A stretch of DNA of 64,000 nucleotides from Fen-1245 sp963835535 (lineage in GTDB: Bacteria > Gemmatimonadota > Gemmatimonadetes > Gemmatimonadales > JACORV01), in NCBI GenBank assembly GCA_963835535.1, contig CAWIFL010000004.1, positions 186,001-250,000 of the forward strand, in the 5' to 3' direction. The notes under the pieces are model-generated. The model saw only the letters and a list, made by a program, of their open reading frames with translations. It did not search any database and had not been told where the DNA came from. Positions 7,530 through 16,832 of this stretch are shown in pieces (within the stretch, counting starts at the first letter, position 1; each line of letters begins with the position of its first letter). Made by a program: the position numbers and the translations under genes.

Positions 7530-9012
7530 TCTTCGGCTCCTTGAGCCTGTGCAGCGACTCGTCCCGGTCGTCCGCCGGGGTCATGCGGTGGACCGCTTCC
7601 GCCCCCGCCGGGAGCAGGTGCGCGATGGAGTTCGCGTAGTACTCCAGGAGCGGGCGCTGGCGTGGCATCACCGCCACGGACGCGCCCGCCACCACCACGA
7701 TGCGCCGGAGCCGGAACATCCGCCGCGCGCGGCCCCAGGTCTCGGTGATGTCGCGGTCCGCCCGGATCACCTTGGCGTTGGTCTCGAGGAGCTGGCCGCG
7801 GATCTCGCGCATCCGCTCCAGGAGGTCCTCCAGCGGGACGACATGCCGCTCGAAGGAGAGGAGGGCGGCGGAGGCGAGGGCCACGGCCGTCACGGGGACG
7901 ACCGCTCGGACGCCGTCCATGACGTCGTCGGCGAGGCGCTGGACGTGCGGCAGCCGCTCCTCGCGGGGCAGGGCGAGCACGTCGGTAGCCTGGGCGCCCA
8001 GCCAGGTCCGGAGCGACTGCGGCGTGCCGAAGTTCACGGCGGCGCGGCCGTAGCGCTTGAGGCGCCCGGTGAAGAGGCGCAGGGTGTTGAGCCCCAGGTA
8101 CTCGACCGTGCTCCAGAGCTGCTTCGGCCGCGACAGCCGCAGCTCGGGATCGAGGCACTCCTGGATCAGCGCCCGGTCCTCGAGCGTGCGGTCGTAGTTG
8201 AGGGCGACGGGGACGAACCAGATGTCGCGGTCGAACGAACGGTCGCGCAGCGTGCCGACGATGTAGTCGAGCAGGCCGATCTTGGCGGGCCGGAACTTCC
8301 CGTCCCGCGACAGGCCGCCCTCGGGGAAGAGGCCCTGCGTGACCCCGTGGCGGGTCATGAGCTGCACGTAGCGCTCGAGCACCGCGTGGTAGAGCGGCTC
8401 CCGGTAGCGGCGCCGCACGAAGTAGGACCCGAACGACTTGAAGATCGTCTCCAGCGGCCAGATCCGCGCCCACTCCCCCACGGCGTAGCTCACGGCGACG
8501 CCCCGCGCCAGGACGTAGGCGACCACCACGTAGTCGGCGTTGGAGCGGTGGTTCATCAGGTAGACCACGACGTCCGCGCGCGGGATCCGCTCGAGCGCCG
8601 CCTCGTCCTGGTAGTCCACCGTGACCTTGTACAGCAGGTTCAGCGTGAGCTTCGCGAGGTTGTAGCCGAGGCGGTAGTACGACAGCACGTTGAAGAACGG
8701 CAGGATCTCGTCGATGTACTGCTCGACCCGGACGCGCACCTCCAGCTCGGTGAGCCGGTGCTCGCGGCGGTGCTCGCGCATCGCCGCCACCACGACGGGA
8801 TCGAGGATCAGCTCGTCGTGGATGGCGCGGCGGGAGACGAGCTTGAAACGGGCGATCCGCGCCTGGAAGTCGCGCAGGGCCTTGCGCGCCGAGCGCCGGA
8901 GGCGGGCGCGGAAGGCGGCGGTGGTCGTGCGGGTGAGCCAGAGCGTCAGGCCGGCCGCGAGGAACGCGGCCGCGGCGAGCAGCAACGAGTCCAGCAGCGT
9001 CATCGCTCGCAC
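7519..9012 (-). CDS. PlsB-like glycerol-3-phosphate 1-O-acyltransferase
   Basis: It is expected to acylate glycerol-3-phosphate (or a related polyol phosphate) as the first step of phospholipid synthesis. An N-terminal membrane helix (LLLAAAAFLAAGLTLWL) precedes a long linker. The acyltransferase motifs follow in order: MNHRSNADYVVV with the HX4D catalytic pair (about residue 154), SYFVRRRYREPLY, GLFPEGGLSRDGKFRP, and WFVPVALNYDRTLED. At 497 residues it is much shorter than E. coli PlsB (about 800) but matches the compact PlsB/DHAPAT-like group. The last codons and stop come from the repeat at 7493-7529. It is separated by 9 bp from the htpX gene upstream, suggesting cotranscription with lemA-htpX. 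Confidence 0.85.
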   Translation of the reverse strand: MRAMTLLDSLLLAAAAFLAAGLTLWLTRTTTAAFRARLRRSARKALRDFQARIARFKLVSRRAIHDELILDPVVVAAMREHRREHRLTELEVRVRVEQYIDEILPFFNVLSYYRLGYNLAKLTLNLLYKVTVDYQDEAALERIPRADVVVYLMNHRSNADYVVVAYVLARGVAVSYAVGEWARIWPLETIFKSFGSYFVRRRYREPLYHAVLERYVQLMTRHGVTQGLFPEGGLSRDGKFRPAKIGLLDYIVGTLRDRSFDRDIWFVPVALNYDRTLEDRALIQECLDPELRLSRPKQLWSTVEYLGLNTLRLFTGRLKRYGRAAVNFGTPQSLRTWLGAQATDVLALPREERLPHVQRLADDVMDGVRAVVPVTAVALASAALLSFERHVVPLEDLLERMREIRGQLLETNAKVIRADRDITETWGRARRMFRLRRIVVVAGASVAVMPRQRPLLEYYANSIAHLLPAGAEAVHRMTPADDRDESLHRLKEPKSRG

Positions 9013-9021
9013 CCCGCCAGG

Positions 9022-10056
9022 TCAGGCGGTCGGCAGCTGTCCTGCCGCCTTCAGCTGCTGGAAGGCCATCCCCTTGAGCCGGGTGATCCGCATCGCCATG
9101 GGCGGGTGGGTGGCCAGCAGGTCGGCCAGCCTCCCCTCCCTGCTGTTGACGTCGCGGCCCAGCGGGTCGGCGATGCAGAGGTGCGCCGCCCCTTCCTTGA
9201 TGTGCGTCGTCGGCGCCTCATGCGTCTCGATCTTCTCGAGGGCCGAGGCCAGGGCCCCGGGGTTGCGCGTCAGCTCGGCGCCCGTGGCGTCCGCCAGATA
9301 CTCGCGGTCCCGGGAGACGGCCATCGCCATGATCCTGGAGATGAAGGGGGCGAGGATCAGGGTGATGATCCACAGGACGAAGACGACGGCCGCAGCGGCG
9401 AGCAGCGGCCCGTTCGCCCTCCGGCCGCGGCCGAGCAGGCCGAGGCTCCGCCCGCCGCCGCCGCGGAGCATCCGCCCCATCCCGTTCGACAGCACGACGA
9501 TCACGCCGACCAGCGCCGCGATGAGCGTCATCAGCCGGACGTCGAAGTTGCGGACGTGCCCCATCTCGTGGGCGATGACCGCCTGCAGCTCCTCGCGATT
9601 GAGGATGGCCAGCAGCCCGGTCGTGGCGGCGATGCAGGCCGTCTGCGGATCGCGCCCCGTGGCGAAGGCGTTGGGGTCGGGATCGTCGATCACGTAGACC
9701 TTCGGCTTCGGCAGGCCGGTCGCGACGGCCATCTCCTCCACGACGTCCACGAACTGCTTCTCCTCGAACGACTGGGGCGTCGCGATCTCCCGCGCGCCGG
9801 TGGACCAGAGCACCTGCTGGGGTCCCTTCCGCCACGCCACCCAGGCGGCGATCACCGCGACGACCGTGACGACCACGCCGATCCAGGGGAAGCGATACGG
9901 CACCTGGCCCTCGGTGCGCGCGGCCGCCGCGAGATAGATCGCGAGGTCGCCCCCGAAGCCGAGCCAGGCGAAGAAGAGGATGAACAGCGCCATCCACGCC
10001 ACCGTCAGGCGGCGGTTCCGCGCCTGCTGCTCGAAGAGGTTCAGGCCCGCGGTCAC
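9022..10056 (-). CDS. htpX: HtpX-like M48 membrane metalloprotease
   Basis: A zinc endopeptidase of the inner membrane, in the family that degrades misfolded membrane proteins. Two N-terminal transmembrane helices (WMALFILFFAWLGFGG and GVVVTVVAVIAAWVAW) precede the HEMGH zinc motif at about residue 162. Two more hydrophobic helices (LIALVGVIVVLS and LLAAAAVVFVLWIIT) follow, then REYLADATGAELT with the third zinc ligand region. The GTG at 10056 is chosen because it overlaps the lemA stop as GTGA, a translational coupling; the longer in-frame extension would lie inside lemA. LemA plus M48 peptidase is a widespread pair. Confidence 0.92.
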   Translation of the reverse strand: MTAGLNLFEQQARNRRLTVAWMALFILFFAWLGFGGDLAIYLAAAARTEGQVPYRFPWIGVVVTVVAVIAAWVAWRKGPQQVLWSTGAREIATPQSFEEKQFVDVVEEMAVATGLPKPKVYVIDDPDPNAFATGRDPQTACIAATTGLLAILNREELQAVIAHEMGHVRNFDVRLMTLIAALVGVIVVLSNGMGRMLRGGGGRSLGLLGRGRRANGPLLAAAAVVFVLWIITLILAPFISRIMAMAVSRDREYLADATGAELTRNPGALASALEKIETHEAPTTHIKEGAAHLCIADPLGRDVNSREGRLADLLATHPPMAMRITRLKGMAFQQLKAAGQLPTA

Positions 10057-10634
10057 CCTTGCGGCTTCTGCAGCGAGAGGTCGACCGTCGGCACCGCGCG
10101 CTCCGCCTTGTCCTCGATCTCCCACAGCTCGGCGATCTCGGCCCTCGCCAGACCCGCCACGAGGTTGGTGGGGAACTGCTGCTGTTTCGTGTTGTACCCC
10201 GTCGCGACGTCGTTATAGAACTGCCGCGCGAAGGCGATCTTGTTCTCCGTGCTCGACAGCTCCTCCTGCAGGTCGCGCACGTTCTGCGACGACTTGAGGT
10301 CCGGGTAGCGCTCCATCACGACGAACAGCTTGCCGAGGGCGCCGGTCAGCGCGGTCTCGGCCGCCGCCGTTTCCTTCACGCCGCCGCCGGCCCCGCTCTG
10401 CATCGCGCGCGACCGGGCGCTGACCACGGCGTCGAGGGTGTCCTTCTCGAAGTTCATCGACCCCTTGACCGTGTTGACCAGGTTGGGGATCAGATCGTGC
10501 CGCCGCTTGAGCTGCACGTCGATCTGCTTCCACGCGTTGACCGTCTGGTTCTTGAGGGCGATCAGGCCGTTGTAGGCGCCGACGATCCAGAGGATGAGGG
10601 CGACGACGACGACGAGGAACAGGATGGTGCCCAT
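10053..10634 (-). CDS. lemA: LemA family membrane-anchored protein
   Basis: A 193-residue LemA protein with one N-terminal transmembrane helix (ILFLVVVVALILWIVGAY) followed by the family block YNGLIALKNQTVNAWKQIDV, with KRRHDLIPNLVNTVKG right after it. The rest is an alpha-helical bundle presented on one side of the membrane. Biochemical function is unsettled in the family; genomic pairing with M48 peptidases, as here through a GTGA overlap, suggests a joint role in membrane quality control. The start ATG 10634 opens directly with the membrane helix. It is transcribed divergently from the glycosidase-like gene. Confidence 0.92.
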   Translation of the reverse strand: MGTILFLVVVVALILWIVGAYNGLIALKNQTVNAWKQIDVQLKRRHDLIPNLVNTVKGSMNFEKDTLDAVVSARSRAMQSGAGGGVKETAAAETALTGALGKLFVVMERYPDLKSSQNVRDLQEELSSTENKIAFARQFYNDVATGYNTKQQQFPTNLVAGLARAEIAELWEIEDKAERAVPTVDLSLQKPQG

Positions 10635-10751
10635 GGATCTGGGGTCTCCGGGAGGGTTCCTGCGAATGTGCCGTACGCGCCGGATGCTGGCAAGGGCGCG
10701 GCAAGGTCGCTATCCTGTTGACGTTACCCGACGACAGAAAGCGGTGGCCAG

Positions 10752-13154
10752 GTGAGTTGCCAGCCGGCAAGTCGCACAGTGGTTGCCAGCCGCAAGAAGA
10801 CGGGGGCAGGGGCTATCGCGTCTCTGCTGTTGTGCCTCTGTGCCTCCGTGCCTCCATGGGTTCCTGTTGTTCGGGCCCAGGCGCCGCAGGACATCACAGT
10901 GGTCGGAGTGCCCGGTTTCCGGCCGACGGCCGTGCTCCTGCCGCACTTCCAGTTCTGGGTCGCAGTGGACACCGCGGCGGGCGGCGTGGTCCTGCGGGAT
11001 CTCACCATCAACCCGGTCACGTTCACCGGGTGGGTGCGCATCGAGGGCATCCAGCTCGGGGCGCGGGAACCGGAGAACGCGGCGTTCCCCGACAGCGTGC
11101 GCTTCGGCGCCGACGGGCGGGTGACGCTCCTCATCGCGGACTCGGCGCTGGGCGCGCCGCTCCAGATCGAGCCGCAGGGGGTTCCCGGCGCGGCCGCGGG
11201 CCGGCTGGAGATCTCGGCGCCGCGGTGGCCGCTGAACCGGGCGGTGCTGGTGACGATCGACCCGGCGGATCTCTACGAGCAGCGGTGGCGCTCGGTGGGC
11301 TACGGCGTCCGGGACCGGATCACGGTGGACGACGCGCGGCACGTGGCGTTCCTCCAGGATTCCACCATCGCCGGCACGGTCATCGCCATCGCGCCGGGGC
11401 GCGGCACCCAGGCGGCGGTCCACGTCGAGGGGACCTCGATCGTCCTCACGCAGCAGTTCGGCGAGTCCGTGGGCCGCGAGCGACGTGCGCTCGGGCGTCT
11501 CGTGCTGGCCCTGCAGCCGACCCGCGACGCCAGCGGCGCGATGCACGCCGAGGTGGTCTTCGGGTCGGGCGACAGCCAGGATGCCGCCGCGAGCGCGGTC
11601 GCGGTGGCGCTGGAAGGACGGACGCTGCCGCCGGAGCCGGCGGGCCCGCGTGTGGCCACCCCGTCGTCCGACGTCGAGAACGTGCTCGCGCACATCCTCG
11701 GAGCGGCCGCGCCGATGCTGCGCTACGATCGCATCGCGACCTTCCGCAACATCCCCGCCGGTTCGTACACCTTCCTCGCCGCGTTCGACCGCGACGGGTG
11801 GTACGGCACCACCGCCGCGCTGCAGCTGGGCGATCCGGAGGTGGTCTGCTCCGAGTACGCGCTGATGAAGCAGTACGCCGATCCGTCCGGCGCGCAGCGC
11901 CACGAGATCTGGAACCGGCTCGGTGCCCGGGGCCGCTACGTCTGGACCGACGACTGGGGCGGCCGCTGGATGGGGGACAAGGACCCCTACGAGATCCTCA
12001 AGGGGTACGCCTGCTACCGCGCGACTCGCGACACGGCGTGGCTGGCGAGCGAGCTCAAGAACCTCCGCCACATCGCACACTACGTGCTGGCGAGCGACCG
12101 GAACGGGAACGGGCTCGTCGAAGGGATGAGCTCCGCGACGTACTCCGAGATGTCGCCGCTGGATCCGCGCGATCAGCCGTACCTGTCGGAAGATCCCTAC
12201 GTGAACGCGCTGACCGCGTACGCCCTCGACCGGCTCGCGGAGCTGGAGGACGAGGCCGCGTTGCGGTTCAACGTGATGGCGCTGGGCGACAGCGCCGCCG
12301 CGTGGCGGGCCGCGGCGAACGGGATCCGCGCGGCGCTGCCGACGCTGTACCGGCCGCAGATGGGGTGGTTCACCTACCACGCGATGGCCGACAGCGCGAG
12401 GAGCTGGGACCACTACCATCTCCAGCCCGTGGACGCACTCGTCTTCGACGGCGTCGCCGACACGGCGATCAGCGGAGCGATGGTGCGGCGGCTGCTGGCC
12501 CCCGACTGGTGGGACGCCAGGAACCAGGGGTTCTTCGCGGTGCCGAGCAGCGACAGCTGGCACGACATGGGCGGGTACTGGACCGGCTGGGACTGGCACA
12601 TCCTCGACTTCAAAGCGCTCGAGGCGGCGTTCCGCTTCGGCACGGCGGCCCAGCGGCGTGAAGCGTGGCAGCGGCTCGACGCCGAGGCCTCGCGCATCGT
12701 CCACGTCAACTACGGCCGCCCGGGGGAGCGCGGCGACGACAACGGGCTCTTCATGTTCTCAGCGGGGTCCTACCTCGATCTGCTGGCGCGCGGGCTGTTC
12801 GGGGTGGATGAGCACCTCGACGCCATCGAGATCGCGCCGCACGTCGACGGGATCGCCGACGATCACGTCTGGCGGCTCGAGGGGTGGAGGCTTGGCGCGG
12901 ACTCGCTCAGCCTGGCATACCGGCCCGCCGACCGCGCGGTCACGCTCACCCTGACCCCGAGGCGTTCGGTACGCCTCGAGCTGCGGTTCGGCTGGCTGGT
13001 GCGGGGGTCCTGCGCCGCGGTGATCCGGCCCAACGTGACGCAGTATTACGATCTGGTGCCGCAGGCCGACGGATGGGCCGCGTTCGACGGGGCGGGCGGC
13101 TCCGAAACCGTCACGATCCGGGTGTCGGCGGCGGGCTGCCCGAAGCCGAGCTGA
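10752..13154 (+). CDS. Secreted six-hairpin (alpha/alpha)6 glycosidase-like protein
   Basis: A roughly 800-residue exported protein. The signal-peptide region (SLLLCLCASVPPWVPVVRAQ) is followed by a beta-rich N-terminal domain (about residues 45-270). A six-hairpin-type domain follows, recognisable from repeated aromatic helices such as GRYVWTDDWGGRWMGDKD, YSEMSPLDPRDQPYLSEDPY and GGYWTGWDWHILDFKALEA, with a beta-rich C-terminus after residue 690. This resembles GH63/GH37/MGH-type enzymes that act on oligosaccharides; acidic residues in TDDWGG, SEDPY and WDWH are catalytic candidates. The start is uncertain: GTG 10752 or GTG 10779. The N-terminal codons derive from a dispersed repeat (10755-10782). 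Its 3' end overlaps the convergent PHP gene by 44 bp. Confidence 0.7.
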   Translation: MSCQPASRTVVASRKKTGAGAIASLLLCLCASVPPWVPVVRAQAPQDITVVGVPGFRPTAVLLPHFQFWVAVDTAAGGVVLRDLTINPVTFTGWVRIEGIQLGAREPENAAFPDSVRFGADGRVTLLIADSALGAPLQIEPQGVPGAAAGRLEISAPRWPLNRAVLVTIDPADLYEQRWRSVGYGVRDRITVDDARHVAFLQDSTIAGTVIAIAPGRGTQAAVHVEGTSIVLTQQFGESVGRERRALGRLVLALQPTRDASGAMHAEVVFGSGDSQDAAASAVAVALEGRTLPPEPAGPRVATPSSDVENVLAHILGAAAPMLRYDRIATFRNIPAGSYTFLAAFDRDGWYGTTAALQLGDPEVVCSEYALMKQYADPSGAQRHEIWNRLGARGRYVWTDDWGGRWMGDKDPYEILKGYACYRATRDTAWLASELKNLRHIAHYVLASDRNGNGLVEGMSSATYSEMSPLDPRDQPYLSEDPYVNALTAYALDRLAELEDEAALRFNVMALGDSAAAWRAAANGIRAALPTLYRPQMGWFTYHAMADSARSWDHYHLQPVDALVFDGVADTAISGAMVRRLLAPDWWDARNQGFFAVPSSDSWHDMGGYWTGWDWHILDFKALEAAFRFGTAAQRREAWQRLDAEASRIVHVNYGRPGERGDDNGLFMFSAGSYLDLLARGLFGVDEHLDAIEIAPHVDGIADDHVWRLEGWRLGADSLSLAYRPADRAVTLTLTPRRSVRLELRFGWLVRGSCAAVIRPNVTQYYDLVPQADGWAAFDGAGGSETVTIRVSAAGCPKPS
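10755..10782 (+). repeat. Dispersed 27-bp repeat, copy 1 (inside N-terminal codons)
   Basis: It begins AGTTGCCAGCCGGCAAG and ends CAGTGG. It matches the copies at 16842-16868, 29297-29323, 33713-33770 (two copies) and 36153-36179, whose consensus starts AGTTGCSAGACGSCAAGTTG. This copy carries a 1-bp length change and several substitutions. It lies at the very start of the glycosidase-like reading frame. Confidence 0.7.
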
Positions 13155-14370
13155 GCTGCGCCGGCGCGCCGCGGCGGGAGCCCACGAGCGCGATCAGCCA
13201 GATCCATCCGAGCAGCAGGACCGCGTGCGGGCGGGAGGCGGTGCGCAGCAGCAGGCCCAGATTCAGGGGCATGCTGAACGCCGAGCCGAGCCGCGTTTCC
13301 GGGAGCCAGCGCCGTAGGGCCACCACCTGATTCGACGCGACGCCGCCTGAGCGCCAGTGATGGATGAGCGCGCGCGTCAACACGCTGTCGCCAAGCGCGC
13401 GCCACCCCGGCAGCCGCACCAGGTTCCACACCGTCGCTGCGTTGCCGTACCCGTGCATGTCGGTCGAGCCGAAGATCGGTCGATTCTCCAGCCTCGACCA
13501 CGAGATCACCGTGCGCCGTGCCGAGGGTGGAAGGTCCATGGCCTGAGGCGCACTGGTCCAGATCTCGAATCCGTCCACGCCCCATTCGCTCAGCTGTCCG
13601 AACTCGGCGCCCGTGTGGTGGCCCCAGTCCTCCGGCAAGGTCGGCACGAGGAAGACGGAGTCGGCGTGCAGGCGCCGGATCAGGGCTCCGGTCGAGTCCC
13701 ACGAGGCATCGTACGGCTGGTGCGGAACCACGGCGCTGATGCCGAGAGTCAGGAGGTGGATGCCGAAGAGCGACACCTCCTCGCCGTCGAGGAGGCGCGG
13801 CCGCCGCCCGGCGGCTTCGAGGCGCCCGATCTTCGCGGCGCCGAACACGTTGTGATCGGTGACGAACGCCGCGTCGAATCCCGCCCGTGCGTGCCACCCG
13901 GCGTTCTGGGCTGCGCCGAAGCCGGGGCGGCCGTCATGGGACATCGCCGTGTGCGAGTGGACGTCGAGGATGAGCACGTCGGGATCCGCCGCCGCCAGCC
14001 GGGGAATCGGGCGCGGGAGCCAGTAGCCCCAGGCGAGGAATGCGGCGAGGGCGAGGACGAACCCGGCGCCGTACGCCGCCTCTCGCAGCGCCCGGCGCGC
14101 GGGCGGGGTGCGGTGCGCGGCGAGGCGTGCCAGCACGTAGGCGAGCAGGGCCCAGACGCCGAAGCCGATCAGGTCGCGGCGCGAGCCGCCGTTGAGCCAG
14201 TCGGCCAGCAGGGTCAGGGGCGCGAAGACGACGTGCAGGCCGGGATACGAAAGCCGCGCCGACGTGGGCGCGGTCCAGGTCACGACGTCGACGAGGGGAT
14301 CGAGGGCGAAGAGCTGCGCAACGACGACGCACGCGGTCAGAACGACGGGGAGCCGCCAGCGCAGCCGCAT
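13111..14370 (-). CDS. Membrane-anchored PHP-domain metallohydrolase
   Basis: A 419-residue protein with four hydrophobic segments in the first 120 residues (VVLTACVVVAQLFALD, LHVVFAPLTLLADWL, LIGFGVWALLAYVLARLA, GAGFVLALAAFLAWGYWLP). A PHP-type phosphoesterase domain follows. Metal-binding motifs are visible in order: DVHSHTAMSHDG, VTDHNVFG, the Glu/His pair in GEEVSLFGIHLL, VPTLPEDWGHHTG, and STDMHGYGN. One more hydrophobic stretch lies near the C-terminus (AVLLLGWIWLIALVG). PHP domains hydrolyse phosphoester bonds with a di- or trinuclear metal site; the substrate here is unknown. It is cotranscribed with the MerR regulator 6 bp upstream, and its last 44 bp overlap the glycosidase gene on the other strand. 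Confidence 0.82.
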   Translation of the reverse strand: MRLRWRLPVVLTACVVVAQLFALDPLVDVVTWTAPTSARLSYPGLHVVFAPLTLLADWLNGGSRRDLIGFGVWALLAYVLARLAAHRTPPARRALREAAYGAGFVLALAAFLAWGYWLPRPIPRLAAADPDVLILDVHSHTAMSHDGRPGFGAAQNAGWHARAGFDAAFVTDHNVFGAAKIGRLEAAGRRPRLLDGEEVSLFGIHLLTLGISAVVPHQPYDASWDSTGALIRRLHADSVFLVPTLPEDWGHHTGAEFGQLSEWGVDGFEIWTSAPQAMDLPPSARRTVISWSRLENRPIFGSTDMHGYGNAATVWNLVRLPGWRALGDSVLTRALIHHWRSGGVASNQVVALRRWLPETRLGSAFSMPLNLGLLLRTASRPHAVLLLGWIWLIALVGSRRGAPAQLSSASGSPPPTPGS

Positions 14371-14376
14371 GCGGAG

Positions 14377-15000
14377 CTACGAGGTCGACTCGACCGACGA
14401 CTCCCGCACCACCCGCGCGATGCGGTCGGCCAGGCGCTGCCGCTGGGCCGCCGTGCGCGCCGCCGGGTGGTCCTGCCGCAGGGAAACCTCCGCCCCGTCG
14501 TCGAGCGCGATGCGGTACCACGCTCCCGCCGGCGCCGCGGACGCGTCCGAGCCGCCGGTGGACGCGGCGCGCTGGTTGACGGCGCGGGCGACCCGCCCGC
14601 GGGGCGCCACGTGGCCACGGAAATCCAGCTGCTCGGGCGACGGCATCGTGCCCAGCGCGGAGGCCACGCGCTTCTCGAGCACGTCGCCCGGCGCCTCCGT
14701 GATGTCCTTGGTGATCGTGGCCAGCGTCGCCCCCTCCATCTGCCGCAGCTTGATCGAGAGCAGCTGCAGGAGGTGGCGATAGCCGTACGTGGCCGCGGTG
14801 CCGCGCCCCTCGGGCGGGCTCATCAGGTGGCGCGTGACGTAGAAGCGGATCGTGCGGTCGGACGGCCGGCTCTGGGCCGCCGCGTTGATCGGCGTCACGC
14901 CCGACGCGTCGAGGATGCCGCCCGACAACGCCGCGAGATCCCGGATGTTCCAGGGCGCAAGCTTCGCGTACTCGCGGAGGGTCACGAGGGGGTCGCTCAT
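14377..15000 (-). CDS. MerR-like transcriptional regulator
   Basis: A 207-residue DNA-binding protein. Residues of about 45-115 form a MerR-type winged helix-turn-helix (RPSDRTIRFYVTRHLMSPPE, then YGYRHLLQLLSIKLRQMEG and the ATLATITKDI helix). The C-terminal part lacks the cysteines typical of metal-sensing MerR proteins, so its ligand is unknown. It immediately precedes the PHP hydrolase gene in the same direction, so it probably controls itself and that gene. Its promoter region is shared back-to-back with the amidohydrolase operon promoter at 15095-15123. Confidence 0.8.
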   Translation of the reverse strand: MSDPLVTLREYAKLAPWNIRDLAALSGGILDASGVTPINAAAQSRPSDRTIRFYVTRHLMSPPEGRGTAATYGYRHLLQLLSIKLRQMEGATLATITKDITEAPGDVLEKRVASALGTMPSPEQLDFRGHVAPRGRVARAVNQRAASTGGSDASAAPAGAWYRIALDDGAEVSLRQDHPAARTAAQRQRLADRIARVVRESSVESTS

Positions 15001-15094
15001 GTGGCCCAGATTTCATATCCCGCCGCCGCGCGGTCCGCAAGGAGGGGTCCAACGCGGTCCGGCTGGCGCGCGTAGTAGTCGTGTACGCGTCGCC

Positions 15095-15123
15095 TTGACG
15101 GACCCGGCGTCGGCCCGTACGAT
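15095..15123 (+). promoter_or_regulatory. Promoter of amidohydrolase operon
   Basis: TTGACG (15095-15100) and TACGAT (15118-15123) are separated by 17 bp, giving a start near 15130. A GGAG ribosome-binding site stands before ATG 15168. It lies in the 167-bp divergent spacer with the MerR gene. Confidence 0.6.
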
Positions 15124-15167
15124 GGCACGTTCCGTATCCGCTGTTTGCACATCTCCCCGGAGCACCT

Positions 15168-16832
15168 ATGCGACTGGCACTGCCGGCTTCGGCCGGCGCG
15201 TTCCTCACCGTCGCGCTCGCCGTTTCCTCACCCTGCCGCGCCCAGGAAGGCACGTGGGCGCTGACCAACGTCCGCATCGAGACGGTGACGAAGGGCGTGA
15301 TCGAGCACGGCACCATCGTGGTGCGCGACGGCTTGATCCAGGCCGTCGGCGCCGACGTGACGCCGCCGGCGGACGTGCGGGTCCTCGATCTGAGCGGACG
15401 CACCGTCTATCCAGGGATCATCGATCTCATCTCCACCCTCGGCCTCCCCACCGCTCCGGCGCAGGGCGCCCGCGGCGGCGGCGGAGGGACCCCGGCTGCG
15501 ACCGAATCCACGCCGGCCGGCCTCCAGCCGGCCCGGATGATCGCGGATGAGATCAAGGCCACGCCGGCGGACATCAGGAGTCTGCGCGACGGCGGCATCA
15601 CCGCCGTGCTGGTCGCGCCGGCGCGCGGGGCCTTTCGCGGCCTCTCGGCGCTCGTGCCGCTCGAGGATAGCCTCACGGAGCAGGCCGTCATCCGGTCGCC
15701 CGTGGCCGAGAACCTCGGATACGACGGCGTGCAGGGCCGCTATCCGGAGACGATGCTCGCCGTGATCGCGTACGAGCGCCAGGCGTTCTACGACGCGCAA
15801 CACCAGGCGCTGCTGCTCGACCGGTACCGCGCCAACCCGGTCGGAATGGAACGCCCGGCCTACGACGTGCAGCTGGCGGCGCTGATCCCGGTCCTGAAAG
15901 GGGATCTGCCCGCCTTCTTCTTCGCGAAGAACGAGAACGAGATCCGCCGCGCCGTGCGGATCGGGCGTGAGTTCGGTCTCAAGCTGACGGTGGTCGGCGC
16001 CACGGAGGGATTCCGCGCCACCGACGCGTTGAAGGCGACGGGACAGCCGGTCGTGGTGTCGGTCGATTTCCCCAAGCCGCCCGAAGTGACGGGGTGGCAG
16101 TATCGCTGGACCGAGCGTCATGCACCCGGCGACAGCGCGGAGGCGGACAGTGCCGCGCGGCCGATCATCGAGGGGAACGCGGCGGCGCTGAACAGCGCCG
16201 GAATCCGCTTCGCCCTCAGCTCCGGCGGCTCGCTGCACTCGACGGAGTTCCTGGCCAACGTGCGCAAGGCGATCAAGGCGGGGCTGCCGCGCGACGTGGC
16301 GCTCCAGGCGCTGACCATCCGCCCGGCCGAGATCGCGGGCGTGGCGGCGCAGCTCGGCAGCATCGAGCCGGGCAAGATCGCCAACCTGGTGGTGACCGAA
16401 GGGGACCTGCTGGGAGACAGCGCGAAGGTCCGCGCGGTCTTCGTCGACGGCGCGCGGTACGAGGTGGTCGCGCCGCCCGCGGCCCCGGCCGGTCGGGAAC
16501 GTGGCGCGGCAGGCGGCGCCGAGCCGGCCGACGTCGGCGGCACGTGGGATCTGTCGGTGAGCACGCCGCAGGGCACCAACCAGGCGACGTTGACCCTGAC
16601 CCAGAGCGGCGCCTCCATCACCGGCCAGCTCACGAGCGAGATGGGGAGCGCGGCCGTGGACAACGGCGAAGTCGCCGGCAGCTCGGTCAGCTGGAGCACC
16701 ACGCTCACCATGGGCGGGCAGAGCATGACCATCACCTTCCACGGCGACGTCGAGGGGAACCGGATGAGCGGCTCGGCCGACATGCCGGGCATGGGATCGG
16801 CGAGCTTCACGGCCCAGAAGAGGAACCCATGA
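15168..16832 (+). CDS. Secreted amidohydrolase-like protein lacking the HxH metal motif
   Basis: A 554-residue exported member of the amidohydrolase superfamily (signal peptide ending CRAQ). The urease-type beta-sandwich (TNVRIETVTKGVIEHGTIVV) and the (beta/alpha)8 barrel are recognisable, as is the closing block GSIEPGKIANLVVTEGDLL. Where active members read PGLIDxHxH, this protein reads YPGIIDLISTLGL, so the first metal-binding histidines are gone; the later His and Asp ligands are also not evident. A Gly/Ala linker and a 110-residue C-terminal beta domain (VGGTWDLSVSTPQG onward) follow the barrel. It is the first gene of a three-gene coupled operon and may be a catalytically inactive partner or use different chemistry. 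Confidence 0.85.
   Translation: MRLALPASAGAFLTVALAVSSPCRAQEGTWALTNVRIETVTKGVIEHGTIVVRDGLIQAVGADVTPPADVRVLDLSGRTVYPGIIDLISTLGLPTAPAQGARGGGGGTPAATESTPAGLQPARMIADEIKATPADIRSLRDGGITAVLVAPARGAFRGLSALVPLEDSLTEQAVIRSPVAENLGYDGVQGRYPETMLAVIAYERQAFYDAQHQALLLDRYRANPVGMERPAYDVQLAALIPVLKGDLPAFFFAKNENEIRRAVRIGREFGLKLTVVGATEGFRATDALKATGQPVVVSVDFPKPPEVTGWQYRWTERHAPGDSAEADSAARPIIEGNAAALNSAGIRFALSSGGSLHSTEFLANVRKAIKAGLPRDVALQALTIRPAEIAGVAAQLGSIEPGKIANLVVTEGDLLGDSAKVRAVFVDGARYEVVAPPAAPAGRERGAAGGAEPADVGGTWDLSVSTPQGTNQATLTLTQSGASITGQLTSEMGSAAVDNGEVAGSSVSWSTTLTMGGQSMTITFHGDVEGNRMSGSADMPGMGSASFTAQKRNP

Noticed and set aside
7549..10218. 889-codon plus-strand reading frame opposite plsB-like, htpX and lemA
   Set aside because: It spans three well-identified minus-strand genes and encodes low-complexity Arg/His/Glu/Val sequence with no fold.
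10833..10861. TGCCTCTGTGCCTCCGTGCC-type tandem as a further dispersed repeat family
   Set aside because: Only one copy is in the window, so repeat status cannot be supported here although it lies beside a genuine repeat copy.
10710..12704. Minus-strand reading frame opposite the glycosidase-like gene
   Set aside because: No recognisable domain, skewed composition, and the plus-strand protein has a signal peptide and glycosidase-type motifs.
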